Shown here in pieces: positions 1 to 11,849 of a stretch of 64,000 nt of DNA (position 1 is its first letter; the number at the start of each line of letters is the position of its first letter). Under the pieces are notes generated by a model. That model made no database searches and was not told the origin of the DNA. It saw nothing but the letters and a program-made list of their open reading frames with translations. A program made the translations under genes and the position numbers. Source of the stretch: Uloborus plumipes (Eukaryota > Arthropoda > Arachnida > Araneae > Uloboridae). The DNA is taken from the NCBI GenBank assembly GCA_038373865.1, contig JAXGGA010002820.1, positions 1-64,000 of the forward strand, read 5' to 3'.

Positions 1-583
1 AATGTTTAACATTTAACAATGTGTCTCGTTTAGTTGAAGTAGCCTTATACCAAGTCTTACAAAAATATCAGGTTTTTGGAATTTCGTAACGTCTGTTTTG
101 GCAACATTATGCACATCATGTGGGTCATAACCGTGTCTGTTCATAACAATTCTCAAGTATCAAAGAAAGATTCCACATTTATTTGTTTTATTGAAGCTTG
201 TTACTCTTGAAAGGCTAGTTGCATGAGCTACACGAACAGACGTGAAACATTTCTATTCATAAATGAACGGAACCATTTCTCAGTAGCCATTTTACTCTCA
301 TATCTGCTTTCAGCGTATATGTGAGCTCAAAAGCACTTTATTATGAGCAATACAACCTACGCACACGTTGTTTTCATTGTGACAGCGCCGGCCGGCTCCA
401 TCGCGTTTACGAATGAATGTTTCGTAGCAAAGACTTACGATTAGCGTTGTATTTCCAAAGCTGTCTGAAAAAAAAAAAAAATTCCCTTCGTTATAAGCTT
501 CTTTATATTTCATTAGGTCACACTGCCCTATTTCTGTCTTCTCCAAGCGTATTATAGGCATCAAATATGATAAAGACATGTTT
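1..583. other. A+T-rich sequence, no recognised gene
   Basis: No coding region or RNA gene could be supported. A minus-strand open frame across 310-579 runs through a poly-A tract and has no recognisable motif. If the element ending at 996 is long, this stretch could be its interior, because no left terminus for it was found inside the window. Confidence 0.5.
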
Positions 584-996
584 TACTCGTGTCACAACCG
601 TCCCCACGCAATTTGTCACAACCGACCCCAACCCACTAAATTTGACAACAGCAATCGCCATGGCAATACAAAATAGCCTACATAAAAAGTAATCACTGCT
701 ATTTCACTATTAAGGTTCACTACTAACGGGGAGAAAACTTTCATTTCTCTATCTGTACCCATTCAACAGGAATTACTAAAAGACATCGAACAAAAAAACT
801 TACTTTTAACTGTTAAAAAGTAACCAACCCCTCTGCTAGCGTTAATGTCGCTCGATAGCTACCGCGATGCTTTGACACACATTCAGACAAACATGCTGAT
901 ACTCTCTCTCTTTGCTTCAACCAGGTATTAATTATGGTTTAGCTAATATGACGACTGTCACAACCGCCCCGCGTCACAACCGTCCCCAGTCTCCCC
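584..996. mobile_element. Right end of a TA-flanked DNA transposon-like element with repeated TCACAACCG motifs
   Basis: The motif TCACAACCG occurs near 591, 616, 959 and 975, mostly followed by CCCC or TCCCC. The block stops abruptly at CCCCAGTCTCCCC, followed by TA (997-998). Read inward from that end the terminus is GGGGAGACTGGGGACGG, which shares its first bases with the terminus of the element at 32550 (GGGGAGAGTGG). A TA-flanked inverted terminus with subterminal repeats is typical of non-autonomous Tc1/mariner-like elements. The matching left terminus is not visible, so this is a fragment or extends left of the window. The class is an inference. Confidence 0.45.
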
Positions 997-998
997 TA

Positions 999-2623
999 TA
1001 TACATGCACTTAATTTAAATAGATTGGTTCGTGGCATAAAAAAATTCACTTGTAAATATATTTTGATTGTTGTAGTTATGTTTACTTTTTACGCAATGCA
1101 GTTATACTTACAGAATACAAAATATCATATAAAATTTACTGTACAACATAGTGGGCAAAAGTAAAGTTTTAATTCTTCTTGTAGCTCATACGTTTTTATA
1201 CCATAAGTCAAGTCCCAATAAAATATAAAATATGTTTATCAATTTCGTTTGTACGGGATTAGATTAAAGTTACATCATTTAAAAATAATGCATGTTTGCT
1301 GAGTTGTAATTGAGTTTTACAAAGTAGTAAAACATTTTTTTTTATCCTTTTGTGAACCTTATACATTAAAGCGTAAAATATTTTCCACGTTTTTCATTCT
1401 TTTCTTTAATACAAAACTTAACAAAGCCTCTCCTTATGTATAGAGAAATTCTGCTCTAAGTCACAAATTATGAGTAAGATCTTATTATAGGTTTAGAAAA
1501 TTAAGTTCAAATAACTTAGGTTTACTTTCAGTTAATAATACAATGCAGGTAATACCTATATTGTTCGTTTCTCAAATATTTGTTTTGTTGATAATCGCAT
1601 TGGCAAAACCGATGTTGCAAAATGTACTTGAGCTAATTAGCTTTACCTCTTATCTAAGATACTTTAGAAAATTAATACCTTTCCTTGCCAAATATTAATT
1701 AAATGTGAGCAAACACCACGTCTCACTGAACATAGATGAAGAAAGATGTTGAAAATCTGTAATTTTCCATAGAAAGGATAAAAGAAGTAAGGATCTGCGC
1801 AAATCTTAGCTATTGATTTGGAAATTTTATAAAATCGCGAACTACACTTTAAAAAAGGGATTTAAGGGTGTAATTCAATTGTTTACAAGTTCAATATTTC
1901 ACTAAAAGTAAGTTGAATCTGTTGAAATTTATCTGAAACCCACTTATTGGTGATTAATATTACTCATCTAATGATACTTTTGGTGGTCCCAGTTTGTATA
2001 AGCACAATATATTGGTGAAACTTATCAACAATAAGATCTTTGCAGCTAGGGTTTTCTAAATGTAACTAATTACTTTACAAAACATTTAATTTAATTCTAA
2101 ACAGTGTAGGTAAGTCCTATGCGTGTCCATTAAATAAATGACATATCTTAAACGAAAATAAAAGCATGGTTTGAGATTAAAATGCTCCATTTGCAGTGTT
2201 TTTATTAAAAACCAATATATTAAAAAAATTATATCGCGTTCAAATATTTCAAAGCACCCTTACTAGAGAGTGCTGAAAGCCCAAAAACTAAATAACAATA
2301 TTATCAATACTGCCGCTCTTTACAGTAATAATGTGGCTTAATCACGTCACAATATTAGCATAGACGCAGATAGTCTCTCAGTCGAAATAGTGGCTAGTCA
2401 TTTGGGGGGGGGGGTCCATTTCCCCCTCTGGCTTTGATAAAACAATGTATTTAACTTTCGATGGGAGTGGTTTTTGTCGTTGTCCGATGAAATTGCATTG
2501 TCTTTGTACCTTTTGACCCCCCCCCCCCGAAAAAACATGAAATGACGGGCCTGCGGCACATGCATTACAGATTATATATGTCTGCCAGAGAATTTATATA
2601 TTGGTCATCGCTGGTATATGATA
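999..2623. other. A+T-rich sequence with G and C homopolymer runs, no recognised gene
   Basis: No gene was recognised. A run of G near 2405 and a run of C near 2519 bracket about 110 bases. The sequence after the C run, ending in GACGGGCCTGC, resembles the sequence after a second C run near 14980 (ending in AGAGCCTGC). The two may therefore be remnants of one dispersed repeat. Confidence 0.4.
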
Positions 2624-3139
2624 GGATAGACCAACCAGTAAATGATCACCTCGTATATTTTTGGAAAAAAATAATATTTTAAAACATAATGAAAAATAGA
2701 TACCTTGGTGCTATAATTTCAAATTATAATATCAACGTTCATGAGGCGTTCCTTGTAACGCCGAAACACGTGTCTGCAGTATCCCTGCGTATTAGTGCCT
2801 CATGAAAGTTGAAATTATAATTTGCAATTTTAAAACATCATTTTTTAAGCTAAATTGACTGCAGTCACTTCTTTCTACACATTTCTTCAAAGAATACTAT
2901 TAGAAAATGCTCTGTTCGTCCACTAAATGGGGTATTCATTCCCTGGGTCAGAGCATTTTTTTTTTCGTTTCTACCCCCCCCCCAAAAAAAAAAGCATGGT
3001 AAGATGAAGAACCATGTAACTTTTCGCAAATTTTTTACTCTTAGTTACACATATCATCATCCAACACATTATAGCACGCTGTTATAAATTTTAGAAAATG
3101 AAGTTTCGCATAAGTGTTCATTCAGTGGTCAGTTGCCTA
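2624..3139. mobile_element. TA-flanked MITE, longer copy of the element at 44750
   Basis: The left terminus GGATAGACCAACCAG follows TA at 2622-2623 and matches the terminus GGGTAGACCGACCAG at 44750. The right part (about 2880-3139) is collinear with 44850-45067, including the stretches ending in GAAAATGCT, the C run, GAAGAACC and GTGTTCATTCA. Relative to the 318-bp copy it carries an extra palindrome (2720-2824). The right terminus is degenerate, so the end is approximate. No coding capacity; an open frame at 3098-3283 crosses this boundary and is spurious. Confidence 0.6.
2720..2824. repeat. Nested 28-bp palindrome with 49-base loop
   Basis: The arms 2720-2747 and 2797-2824 are reverse complements with two mismatches; the inner ends read CATGAGGC and GCCTCATG. 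The loop contains GTAACGCCGAAACACGTG, which resembles GTAACGCAGAAACACGTG near 56347. This looks like a small foldback element inserted in the MITE, since the MITE copy at 44750 lacks it. Confidence 0.65.
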
Positions 3140-3204
3140 AATGTGAGAAAGCTGACGTGTGATCACAAGGTGGAAAGTATTGTATTTCTATCTGCCGTTC
3201 AGCA

Positions 3205-4019
3205 CATATCGTACATCCAGAATGAAAAGGGCACATCTCAAAAAATGCATTTTTTGGAAATATCTTTAAAAAGCATACCTTAGTACACCTTACATGAGGA
3301 ACTGACCCATTATTTTCCAGAGTTAACAGTAGCAGCTAAAAAGCAACTTATGCCCTTATCATTCTGTCGATTCTGCCGATTGTGAAGGGAGAATTGAGTT
3401 TGAAAGGGGCACATCTTTGAAAATCAGAGTTCGCCGAGCGTCATTGGTGCAAATTATGGTTAGTACTTTTTTAAACCAATTAAGAAAACCGTAATTTTGA
3501 TTTGTTTTAAAATGGCACTCGTTTTAATTGTTTGTTATTAAGTATAAATTGTTTGTGCATAAATAATTTATGAAGGGTTCCTTTTTTTTAGAACAAGAAG
3601 AATAGTATTATGTAACCTAACGTCAAATCATTAGGAATTAAAATTTGATTTAATATCGTTCTGAAATGAAACAGCGATATGTAGGATAAGTCGTGACAAG
3701 AACTTCAAAAAAATTAAAGGGTGTATATGCCGATGCCCATAAGAATAGCTATTATGAGGTGTGACCCTTTCATTCTCCACGAAAATGGAGAATGAAAGGG
3801 GCACTTCTCATTAATTACTGACTTCTTTAAAATAGGCTAGGAAACGCACACCATAGTCACCTAGCAGAACCTGTAATCAACCAAGCAATGAAAGTTGGAC
3901 TAGTTGCATTAATTTATTATAGCCTGGGCAAGGATTTAAAAAAGTTTAAATTTTCAAATCGATTTTTCTCAAAAAAGCTATTTTAAGATGTGCCCCTTTC
4001 ATTCTGGATGTGCGATATG
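3205..4019. mobile_element. Foldback element with GAATGAAAGGGGCACATCT motif repeated in both orientations
   Basis: The left end (CATATCG, then CATCCAGAATGAAA from 3214) is mirrored at the right end (3990-4019, ending GGATGTGCGATATG). The core motif GAATGAAAGGGGCACATCT or close variants occurs near 3222, 3398, 3760 (reverse), 3790 and 3992 (reverse). An internal hairpin near 3767-3800 has 14-bp arms, CCTTTCATTCTCCA and its complement. No coding capacity was recognised. A related fragment lies near 54325-54395. Target-site duplication is unclear: TA precedes 3214 but TG follows 4010. Confidence 0.6.
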
Positions 4020-5150
4020 TTCACATTGTAAATTCAGAACAAAAGATTTTCAATGGTTAATAATATGATGCTAAATCCTGCCTAAAAGAGTAATATACTA
4101 CGATGCTGTGCTATTTTGACGGGAGTGGGTGTGCAGCAGCTAAATATGTATGTTACATGAAATGACGTCCTTTAAAGCGTATTAGCAACTATCCTGTACT
4201 ATGAAGGAGAAAGAGGGAAAGGAATTGAAGAAAAAGAGAGACATATTGAAAACATTCATTTAAAACAAGTCGCAATGAGCAAACGAAAAAAAAAAAAACG
4301 ATTAAACACGCAACGTAAATAAATAGCTAAGCAATATGCAACAAAAATAATAAAATTGCTTGAGAAATCATGCAACAAAAATGCTAAGGATTTTCTAGTT
4401 TTCGGATTAAACCTTGGAATTCACTTCTTTAACTGCATTTGTTTCTGATTATTTCTTACTTAGCATCTTAGAATGTTACATATTCTGCAGACGCATAAAC
4501 ATACATCTACATATAACTGCATTTACTCTTTTTCCCACATGAATAACGGTTTGAAATGAAGTAAACTTGACTTTTTTTCCAAGTGGGAAATAAAACTTAG
4601 AGCCTTCTACTTTATGAAGACTGCTATGGGATAAAGAATTTGGTTTATGAGTGTACTTTGCAAAGAGCTCCGCATTACTCACCATCTTCGCCCAACTATG
4701 CTGGGCGACAAGCTCTTCGTCGTAAGTAGAAACAGAGAAAAAATAATAGAAACTCGTCTAGGGACAACATTTCTTCATTAGCATGCGTAGAAACAGAAGT
4801 AATCTCTACTCATTCTTTTTAAGCGAGTATGTATGCATGGAAACTGTAAAGTTTTCTATTTATCATATTTAAAAAACTTCTTTTTGTAAATGTTGTATTG
4901 CAAATTTCTCATTCAAAATGAACGAAAAATAAAATATCCGTGTAAGACAATATAGTTTATATACATTACTTAAATTTAACTAAACCCATTTTTGTAAGTA
5001 AGAAAACCTAACCTAAATTATATTTAAAAACAAATAAATGAATAAAAATAAAATATATACGTATATACAAACATGCAGCAGCAGTAATGGCTTAGAAGAA
5101 GGTGTTCAGTTACAACGTGCCATTTGCTTTTTCTTTATTTTCAAACAAAG
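4020..5150. other. A+T-rich sequence, no recognised gene
   Basis: Nothing with gene-like structure was seen. The region includes a poly-A run near 4289-4300. A minus-strand open frame at 4476-4685 has no recognisable motif. Confidence 0.4.
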
Positions 5151-5186
5151 AAAAGACAAGGGCAGGAGAGAGAAAGTACATCCATG

Positions 5187-5250
5187 CCCAAGTCAGAATT
5201 CGAATCTAGAGCCTCCATCAGAGCTCTCTGACTACAAGACAAGGTTACCG
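5187..5250 (-). repeat. tRNA-like sequence, probable SINE head or tRNA pseudogene
   Basis: On the minus strand a B-box-like AGATTCGAATTCT lies about 30 bases downstream of an A-box-like TAGTCAGAGAGCTC. Acceptor pairing is poor, so a functional tRNA is unlikely. The surrounding block at about 5150-5500 is richer in G+C than its neighbours and may be the body of an old dispersed repeat; its ends were not identified. Confidence 0.3.
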
Positions 5251-5499
5251 TCAAAGGGGCATCTAGCATGCGACAATAATTACTCTAGCACAGACCGCAG
5301 GTAGTTGGGCAAAAGACAGACAATCCACCAGTTATCTTCACTCTTTACCCATAGGCCTGAAGGGGAAGTAACATTTCTTCCGTCCCTTTAACCCATGATA
5401 ACTGCTAACTGACCGACCAAGTGACTTTCAGGTTTCAAATTTACGGGGTATTTACTCCGTGGGTATCAGGCAGCAAGGTGGAGATGTACATTCATGAAT

Positions 5500-6547
5500 A
5501 AAGTAAACTTTTTATGTTCCCCCAATTCTCATTTGTTTTAAATAGCGCTAGTAATCTTAAATCACATCTCGATTATTGAAAAAAAGGGTAATTTTTCTTT
5601 AAATAATGACGTCCAACTTTCGTAACAATAACCAAAGCATTTCAGTGTGACAAAGAATCATTTTTAAATTTACCCAAGAAGTAGAACTTTGTGCGTGAAC
5701 ACCACAGTAGCTATATAATATCTACAAGCATCACGCATTTTTCTTGAAAGGCAAATTGAGTTTAATCATTTAATAAACCCTCGTAAAAACTAGAAGGATA
5801 ACAATGTTGTAAAGTCCAGATCTTTACACTCACCGGTAACCAAGGAAATTGCGCCGCGTCTCACTCTTTGTGAGCCAAGCAGTATTTTTAAGTAAGTCCA
5901 TGTATTGTAAAATTTGCTTGGAGCAAAGTAGAGCAGTTTTTTTTATTCTTTTTCATACTCAAGAAAAAAGATGCCCGTATTTTGTGGTATTTATTTCGTC
6001 AGTTTTATATTTTTAGCAGAAGTCACCATTTTTGGGTAGTCGTAAGTAATTCTTACATCAAAGATGCAGTTGTAAAGGTTTTTTTTTTTTTTCATTGTAT
6101 CTTGGTCATATTAAAATGAAACTGAAAATGTGTTTTTTAACTGCACCAACTATGAAGCACTTCTACAAGATAAGTTTCAAGCATTTTTTAATTAAGTAAA
6201 TTTTAAAGTTACTATTTACAGTACAGTGAAAAGTTTCGTGTGGGTTCAATAAATCGTTCTGAGGTTAGGCTTAGCAAACCTAATTCTTGCGCTTTAAAAG
6301 GACACTAGGATAATGGAAATTGGCTCAAATAGACAAACAATGGTTTTCAAACTAATTCCCTTCGTAAGAAAGTAGTAGGAAAAAATATTCATTTTAACTG
6401 AAAAAAAAGGGGGGCGGGGATTGTGAAGACTTGCCGCCGTGTTCATTTATATCTTTGTTTCTTTAAAAGAAAAGTAATAAAAGGTTAAACCGCTTTGTTT
6501 CTCTTTCATTCGCTCTTGTTACAATTAAAACTCGCGTATTATTTTAC
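5500..6547. other. A+T-rich sequence, no recognised gene
   Basis: Nothing recognisable apart from homopolymer runs, for example poly-T near 6079-6092 and a G run near 6410. Confidence 0.4.
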
Positions 6548-6877
6548 ACTAGCAGTGGGGGCCGGCGTTGCAAGGGCTACACTAGAAATGAAAATGATGT
6601 CAAGCGATGCTTCCGCTTTCGGTAAAGAAACTAACTCGCCGCGAAGGCGGCTCGCTACAGCCAGCGCCCCCTACACACAGTTTCTAAAACAATACTCTTA
6701 AGGAACGCCATCTCTCGAGAAGAGTGGATTATTTTCAAACTATAATAATTCCTCGTTACATATAGCGTAATGTTAAATAGCCTAAAGGTTTCCTGATTCA
6801 ATGGACTATTCAGGGCTATAGTTCCTGAGATTGGAGCGATCAAACCAACTCTTCAGCTTAATATTATTAGTGTAGAT
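6548..6877 (+). repeat. Short copy of the ACTAGC...TATTATTAGTATAGAT dispersed repeat
   Basis: It begins ACTAGCAGTGGGGGCCGGCGTTGC, split here as ACTAGCAGTGG then GGGCCGGCG, and ends TATTATTAGTGTAGAT, matching both ends of the longer copy at 21379-22408. Shared internal blocks include GCCATCTCTCGAGAAGAG and GTTCCTGAGATT. It lacks the A+T-rich middle of the longer copies. The repeat class is not known to me; no transposase or reverse-transcriptase frame is present. Confidence 0.55.
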
Positions 6878-6901
6878 TTTTCATACAAAAATTACCTGAG
6901 T

Positions 6902-7102
6902 AGGGGGTCACGTGGGCCTAGAGTCAGAGTACTCTACTTGTTAGCAAGTGGTAGCGGGTTCGAATCCCGCCTCGCCCATGGATGTTATTTCATCCTCTCC
7001 GTGCCATATATCTGTCCTGTGCTTGTCAGGAGGCAAAGCGCATAGTACGCAGTCTTCATGTATGTTGAAGCTGATGGCTTTTGAAAAAAAAAAAATACAT
7101 AT
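6902..7102 (+). mobile_element. tRNA-derived SINE insertion with 11-bp target-site duplication
   Basis: Direct repeats ATTACCTGAGT at 6891-6901 and 7103-7113 flank a 201-base insertion. Its head is tRNA-like: the T arm GCGGG-TTCGAAT-CCCGC (6954-6970) supplies a perfect B box, and A-box-like sequence lies about 35 bases upstream, within CCTAGAGTCAGAGTAC. An unrelated body follows and a poly-A tract (about 7083-7095) ends it. RNA polymerase III promoter boxes, a poly-A tail and a target-site duplication are the hallmarks of LINE-mobilised SINEs. Acceptor-stem pairing is lost, so this is not a working tRNA gene. The insertion sits 24 bases after the dispersed repeat ending at 6877. Confidence 0.75.
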
Positions 7103-7113
7103 ATTACCTGAGT

Positions 7114-8363
7114 GGCAGCATACGACAACTTCAACTTCATATTTTAATTGTTTGCTTTATGTTTGTCGTGTGAACGAATTTTTTAAGTTCGTGTTCCTTC
7201 TATTTTCTCTACCAAGAATATTTTTTTTTTTTAGGAAGCTGTATTTCCGACTTCATATTTGCTGCGGTTATGTAAGTACTGTTAATTTTAAATCATTGTT
7301 AATGTTTTACATATTATTTAAAGTTGATACGATTTTGATTCACGAATATCTTACGAAACCTGTGTAGAGAGCGTCCATTTCCACTAATATTGTTGTAGGA
7401 CATTTAAATAACAAACTCATTTTTGACTGCTGTCGATAATACATAGGAAACTTTTAAAAATGCATTGGAACAAATCCGGTCACCTATTACAAATAAAACC
7501 AAACTTCCAAAGTAAATTGACGGTAACTTTTAATCCTATGTCTTACTTATTTGATAGTAAGTTTAGCTATTTCATAATGATCATGTTTAATTTGTACCTT
7601 AATTATTGCTTTTTATTTTCATTAGTAAAATAGAAATTGTATGATGTTTCATTTACTGAACGTTTGGATGTTGCTAGAAATCTGGTATTTTTGCAAAAGT
7701 TAAACATTGTATTTGTATGACTAATAATGTGATACATTAATTTGCAACATTTTAACTTGTCCACCTCTGTTACCTTTTTGCATAAACATAGGGTAAAAGT
7801 AACAAACATTTACTATATGAATTTAAAAGTGGAGTATGTGAGAATATTCTTTGATTTCGTAAAAAGTAAAATTAATTTATAATTAACACAAAATATACAA
7901 TTTCAATTTTCACTATTTAAAAATTTCAGCAAATGATTTATTGAAATACGTGTAACAAAAAGCAAATCATTTTACCAGATAGTTCATTGAGACTGAGGGA
8001 GGGGGGGGGTGCATACTATCTTTGAGAGATTAATGTATTTACATATAAGTAAGCGTATTTTTGTCGTTTGGGAATTAAGCACATGGGAATTAAGCACATA
8101 ATTTTTGCTCTTCTCACAAGAAAAATTGGAATTTAGCTAGGACGTTGATTTAAGTGTCATTCAAAAGAGCATGAGAAGCACTACGAAGATCCTACGTGAT
8201 ATAACACAATAAATCACTGTAATGTAAGTGAAAATCAATATATGAGTTTATAAATCACAAAAAAACATTAAAAGAGTCATATGCGAGTCGAAAGTATAGA
8301 GATAATGAAAATACAAATTAGAGGAAAATTTACGTTCAAAGAAATTCAAAAAATCTAACAAAT
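7114..8363. other. A+T-rich sequence, no recognised gene
   Basis: No gene, RNA or repeat boundary was recognised. A G run lies at about 8000-8010. Confidence 0.4.
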
Positions 8364-10535
8364 GGGTCATTCCATGTCAAGTGTACGAGGCGTCCCAGTC
8401 GACCCCCTCCGATTTTGATGAAAATTTTTTTGGAAATACATATTTGACTTAGATGAAGCCATACCAAATTATAGCTCCATAAGTCTTATGGTTCAGCCAA
8501 TAAAAATTATTCTGTAAAGGCCTCTTTTTCCTGTCTTGAAAAAAATGACCAAATTGTCAAGTTTGTGCTTTCATTACTCGCAACCTAAGAGGATTATCAG
8601 GCTCAAATTTGATGATTCTAATCACTGCGTAGAATAAAATAGCCTACTTCTGAAAAAAAGTTCAATGCACTATAGTTTTTTTTTTTCAATTTGCTGGCAA
8701 AGTTGGTAAAAAATCATATTTTGGCAAATTTTGACCATAGGTTATCAGCTTGTATCTGCCGAGAGAATAACTTTCTGAAGCTAATTCTTTCCTCGTTTGT
8801 AGCCTGATAGTTCGTCCGAAAGGTGTGCAAGTGACATCTTGATAGCTCAAATAATTGCTGAATTATGCGAGTTGAAATTAAAGTCAAAATTTTTTTTTCT
8901 CAATTTTGTCTCAATTTCAAAGAGCAATATCTCAAAAGGGTCATCTTGAATTTCAATTTTATTTACATCGTTAGAAAGAGCACACTTTTCTTAACTGTAA
9001 AACGTTATTTTTATTTTTGAGACAAACCAGTTTCAAGAGTATATTGCAGATCAAAAATGTGTAAGTTATTCCATCTAAAATCAACGAAAAAGAGACATAT
9101 ACCTTCATGTCAAATTGTTCTATTATAATTTACAGGAGCTATTGTACTTATTTTTTGATGAAAAACCCTTTTTTAGATATTTTTGAACTTTAGTTTTTGT
9201 GTGCGCATCCGTAAAAAGTCAAGAAATGGCAAAAAATCAAGTTTCGTTTTAAACAAATCTTTTTATCGCTGCTATAAGAGACATCTTTTAGTATGTGTTA
9301 TTTTAAAGCTCTTGAAATAGAATTTCGGATGATATGACAGTATGACACTTGGCAAGGTTATAAGTCATTAATATTTCAAGGTCATAAAAAGCATTTTCCC
9401 ATTTTTCATCATTTTTTTTTATCGGCAAATTGCAATCATAGGCTGAATATCCAGACACATCCTCGGCAATATAAAGAACGGAATTTCAACTACTACTAAT
9501 CATATTTTCAATTACTATTGTTATCATTAACATGACGAAAATAATTGCAATATTCAACTTTACCGAACACTTTCGTTATTGCTTTTTGGAATAATGGCTT
9601 TGCAGTCCCATTATACACATTTTTTATCACATATACACCATATTAATTGTTTTATTTATTTATTAATCTCATTCATTAATTACTTTTATTTTTAATTTTC
9701 TGAAAAAGGGAACAATGCTTTTTATGACCTTAAAATACTAATGACACCTTGCAAAGTAACATATCATCCGAATTCCAGGAGTTTTAAGATAACTCCTGGA
9801 AAAGACTCAACTCTTATAGCAGCGATAAAAAAATAATTATTTTTATTAAAAACGAAACTTTATTTTTGCCATTTCTTGAGTTTTTTACGGATGCGCACAC
9901 AAAAACTAAAGTTCTAAAATATCTAAAAAAGGGGTTTTTCATCAAAAAATAAGTACAATAGCTCAGGTAAATTTTAATAGAACAAATTGGCATTAACTTT
10001 TAAGGTCTATGTCTCTTTTTCTTTGATTTCACGTGGAATAACGTACACATTTTTGATCTGCAATATCCCCTTAAAACTTGTTTGTCTCAAAAATAAAAAT
10101 AACGTTTTTTAGTTAAGAAAAGTGTGTTCTTTCCAATGATGTAAAGAAAATTGAAATTCAAGATGACCCTTTTGAGATATTGCTCTTTGAAATTGAGACA
10201 AAATTGAGAAAAAAAAGTTTTGACTGCCGAGTTATGGTTCCTTTTATGTACCCTTATCCATGGAAAAACGAGGGTTTTTCCAAAGTTCAAAGTCTCATAA
10301 ATGAAAAAATAATAGAGATAAAAATCCAAAAATTGAGACTTTTGATTACCTCAAGGGGTACAATTGATGAGCCAAATGTGAAAGAAATACAAAAATGTAA
10401 GGTAAAATTTTTCTCAGATTTTGGATCACTTGACGTGGAATGACCCATATGTACTTCCAAAAATTTTTTTATCAAAATCGGAGGGGGTCGAGTGGGGATT
10501 TTTTCTAAATTTGGGACACTTGATATGTAATGACC
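8364..10535. mobile_element. 2.2-kb foldback element with arms of about 0.8-1 kb
   Basis: The left end (GGGTCATTCCATGTCAAGTG, followed by GTCGACCCCCTCCGATTTTG) is mirrored at the right. There two successive ends occur, one finishing near 10443 (AATGACCC) and one near 10535 (AATGACC). Inverted matches continue inward, for example around 9003-9060 against 10050-10110 (GAGACAAAC, GATCTGCAATAT) and 9130-9330 against 9770-9960 (GATGCGCACAC, GCAGCGATAAAA). The centre lies near 9500-9650. No transposase frame was found, so it is non-autonomous. Target-site duplication could not be assigned. A single arm end recurs at about 55575-55845 in reverse orientation. Confidence 0.65.
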
Positions 10536-10735
10536 TAAATACATTTACGAGAGTTATAGCAGTGTTAAAATAAAAAAATTAAACACTGTGCATAGTGATA
10601 ACGCACTATTGGGCGTACATACAAGCGACTTGGTACAGCGGTCACTGGCAATCAAAAAGTTAATGGATCATTAAATGAAATATATGTGCGTTAATACGAA
10701 AGGTTTGTTAATGTTTTATCACGACACTAGCTGCT

Positions 10736-11849
10736 TTGCACTGGATACCTCTGTATAAATGTACTATTTAACACAATACCCAATATAAAAATACCACGCA
10801 CTTTTATTATGTGTTTAGATAAGTACCCATGTTGTACTAAACCATGACAAATCCAATTATTTATTTAGATTAGTAACTTTATGCAACTATTAAAAAAAAA
10901 AGTTAGACTCATTTGAAGCAAACGTATGTATGTGCTACATAAGGAAAAACACGTTAAAAGAATAATTAAACACTACCCAATATAAAAATACTATGCAATT
11001 AAATTATGTGTTTAGTACTAATGATACAAAATAGTAAAAACGTTACAAAAATATGACGAATCATATTATTTACTTAGATTATTAACTATCTTAAATCATT
11101 AAAAAAAAAAAAAGGTTTGAGTCATTTGAAACCTACTTACCTACCTATTACATAAGAAAAAAAATCAAAAGAATAAGAAAACAATACCCTATATAAATAT
11201 ACTATGGTTTTAAATTATGTGCTTAGTTAAGTACCTAAGGTACACTATAATAATAAAGTTACAAAGAACAACCACAAATGAAGAACAAATACTAACAATG
11301 CAGAAATAAGGAAGACAAAAGTTAATAGAAAAATCCTACGAAATAAATTATATACCTGAATATCAAAAAAAAAAAAAAAAACACGAAAACTATTTTGTGA
11401 TCCGAGCCATGTGGCAAGAGGCAAGACTCTCGAGGCTATAGCAATTGTCAACCAACGCTCTCTACACAGTTGCTAAAAAAATAATTATAACGAACGACAC
11501 CTCTCGAGAAGAGTGGAAACTAATCCACATTAAAAAGCAAGAGCAACCGCTTGATTGTCAACCATTGAATGTAGAGGGCGCTTCTACAGTTGTAAAAGCT
11601 TAGCAATACTCTTTATGAGCGCCATCTCTCGAGAAGAGAGGAAACTAATTCTTTTTGTAAAGTTTATTATTTTTTACATTATTATTTTTAGTTATAACAG
11701 TAACTCCTATAGTCTAAAGCCTTTCTGGATAAATGGACTATTCAACACAAAAATATTTTTTCAAATTGAACCAGTAGTTCCCGAGATTTGCGCGTTCAAG
11801 CAAACAAGCAAACAAACAAACTCTACAGCGTTATATTATTAGTATAGAT
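10736..11849 (+). repeat. Full-length copy 1 of the ACTAGC...TATTATTAGTATAGAT dispersed repeat
   Basis: Collinear with 21379-22408 over about 1 kb, sharing stretches such as ACCTCTGTATAAATGTACTA near the start and the ending TATTATTAGTATAGAT. It holds two diverged internal blocks, each ending in ATCTCTCGAGAAGAG (or CCTCTCGAGAAGAG) and starting near GATTGTCAACC or CAATTGTCAACC. Relative to copy 2 it has about 95 extra bases with an A run (about 11297-11400). No coding frame of note. Terminal inverted repeats are not evident; the class is undetermined. Confidence 0.6.

Noticed and set aside
6920..6975. Functional tRNA gene
   Set aside because: Only the T arm pairs well; acceptor and D arms do not, and target-site duplications plus a poly-A tail show a SINE.
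6948..7367. 139-codon plus-strand open frame
   Set aside because: It runs from the tRNA-like SINE head through its poly-A tail into flanking DNA, so it is not a gene.
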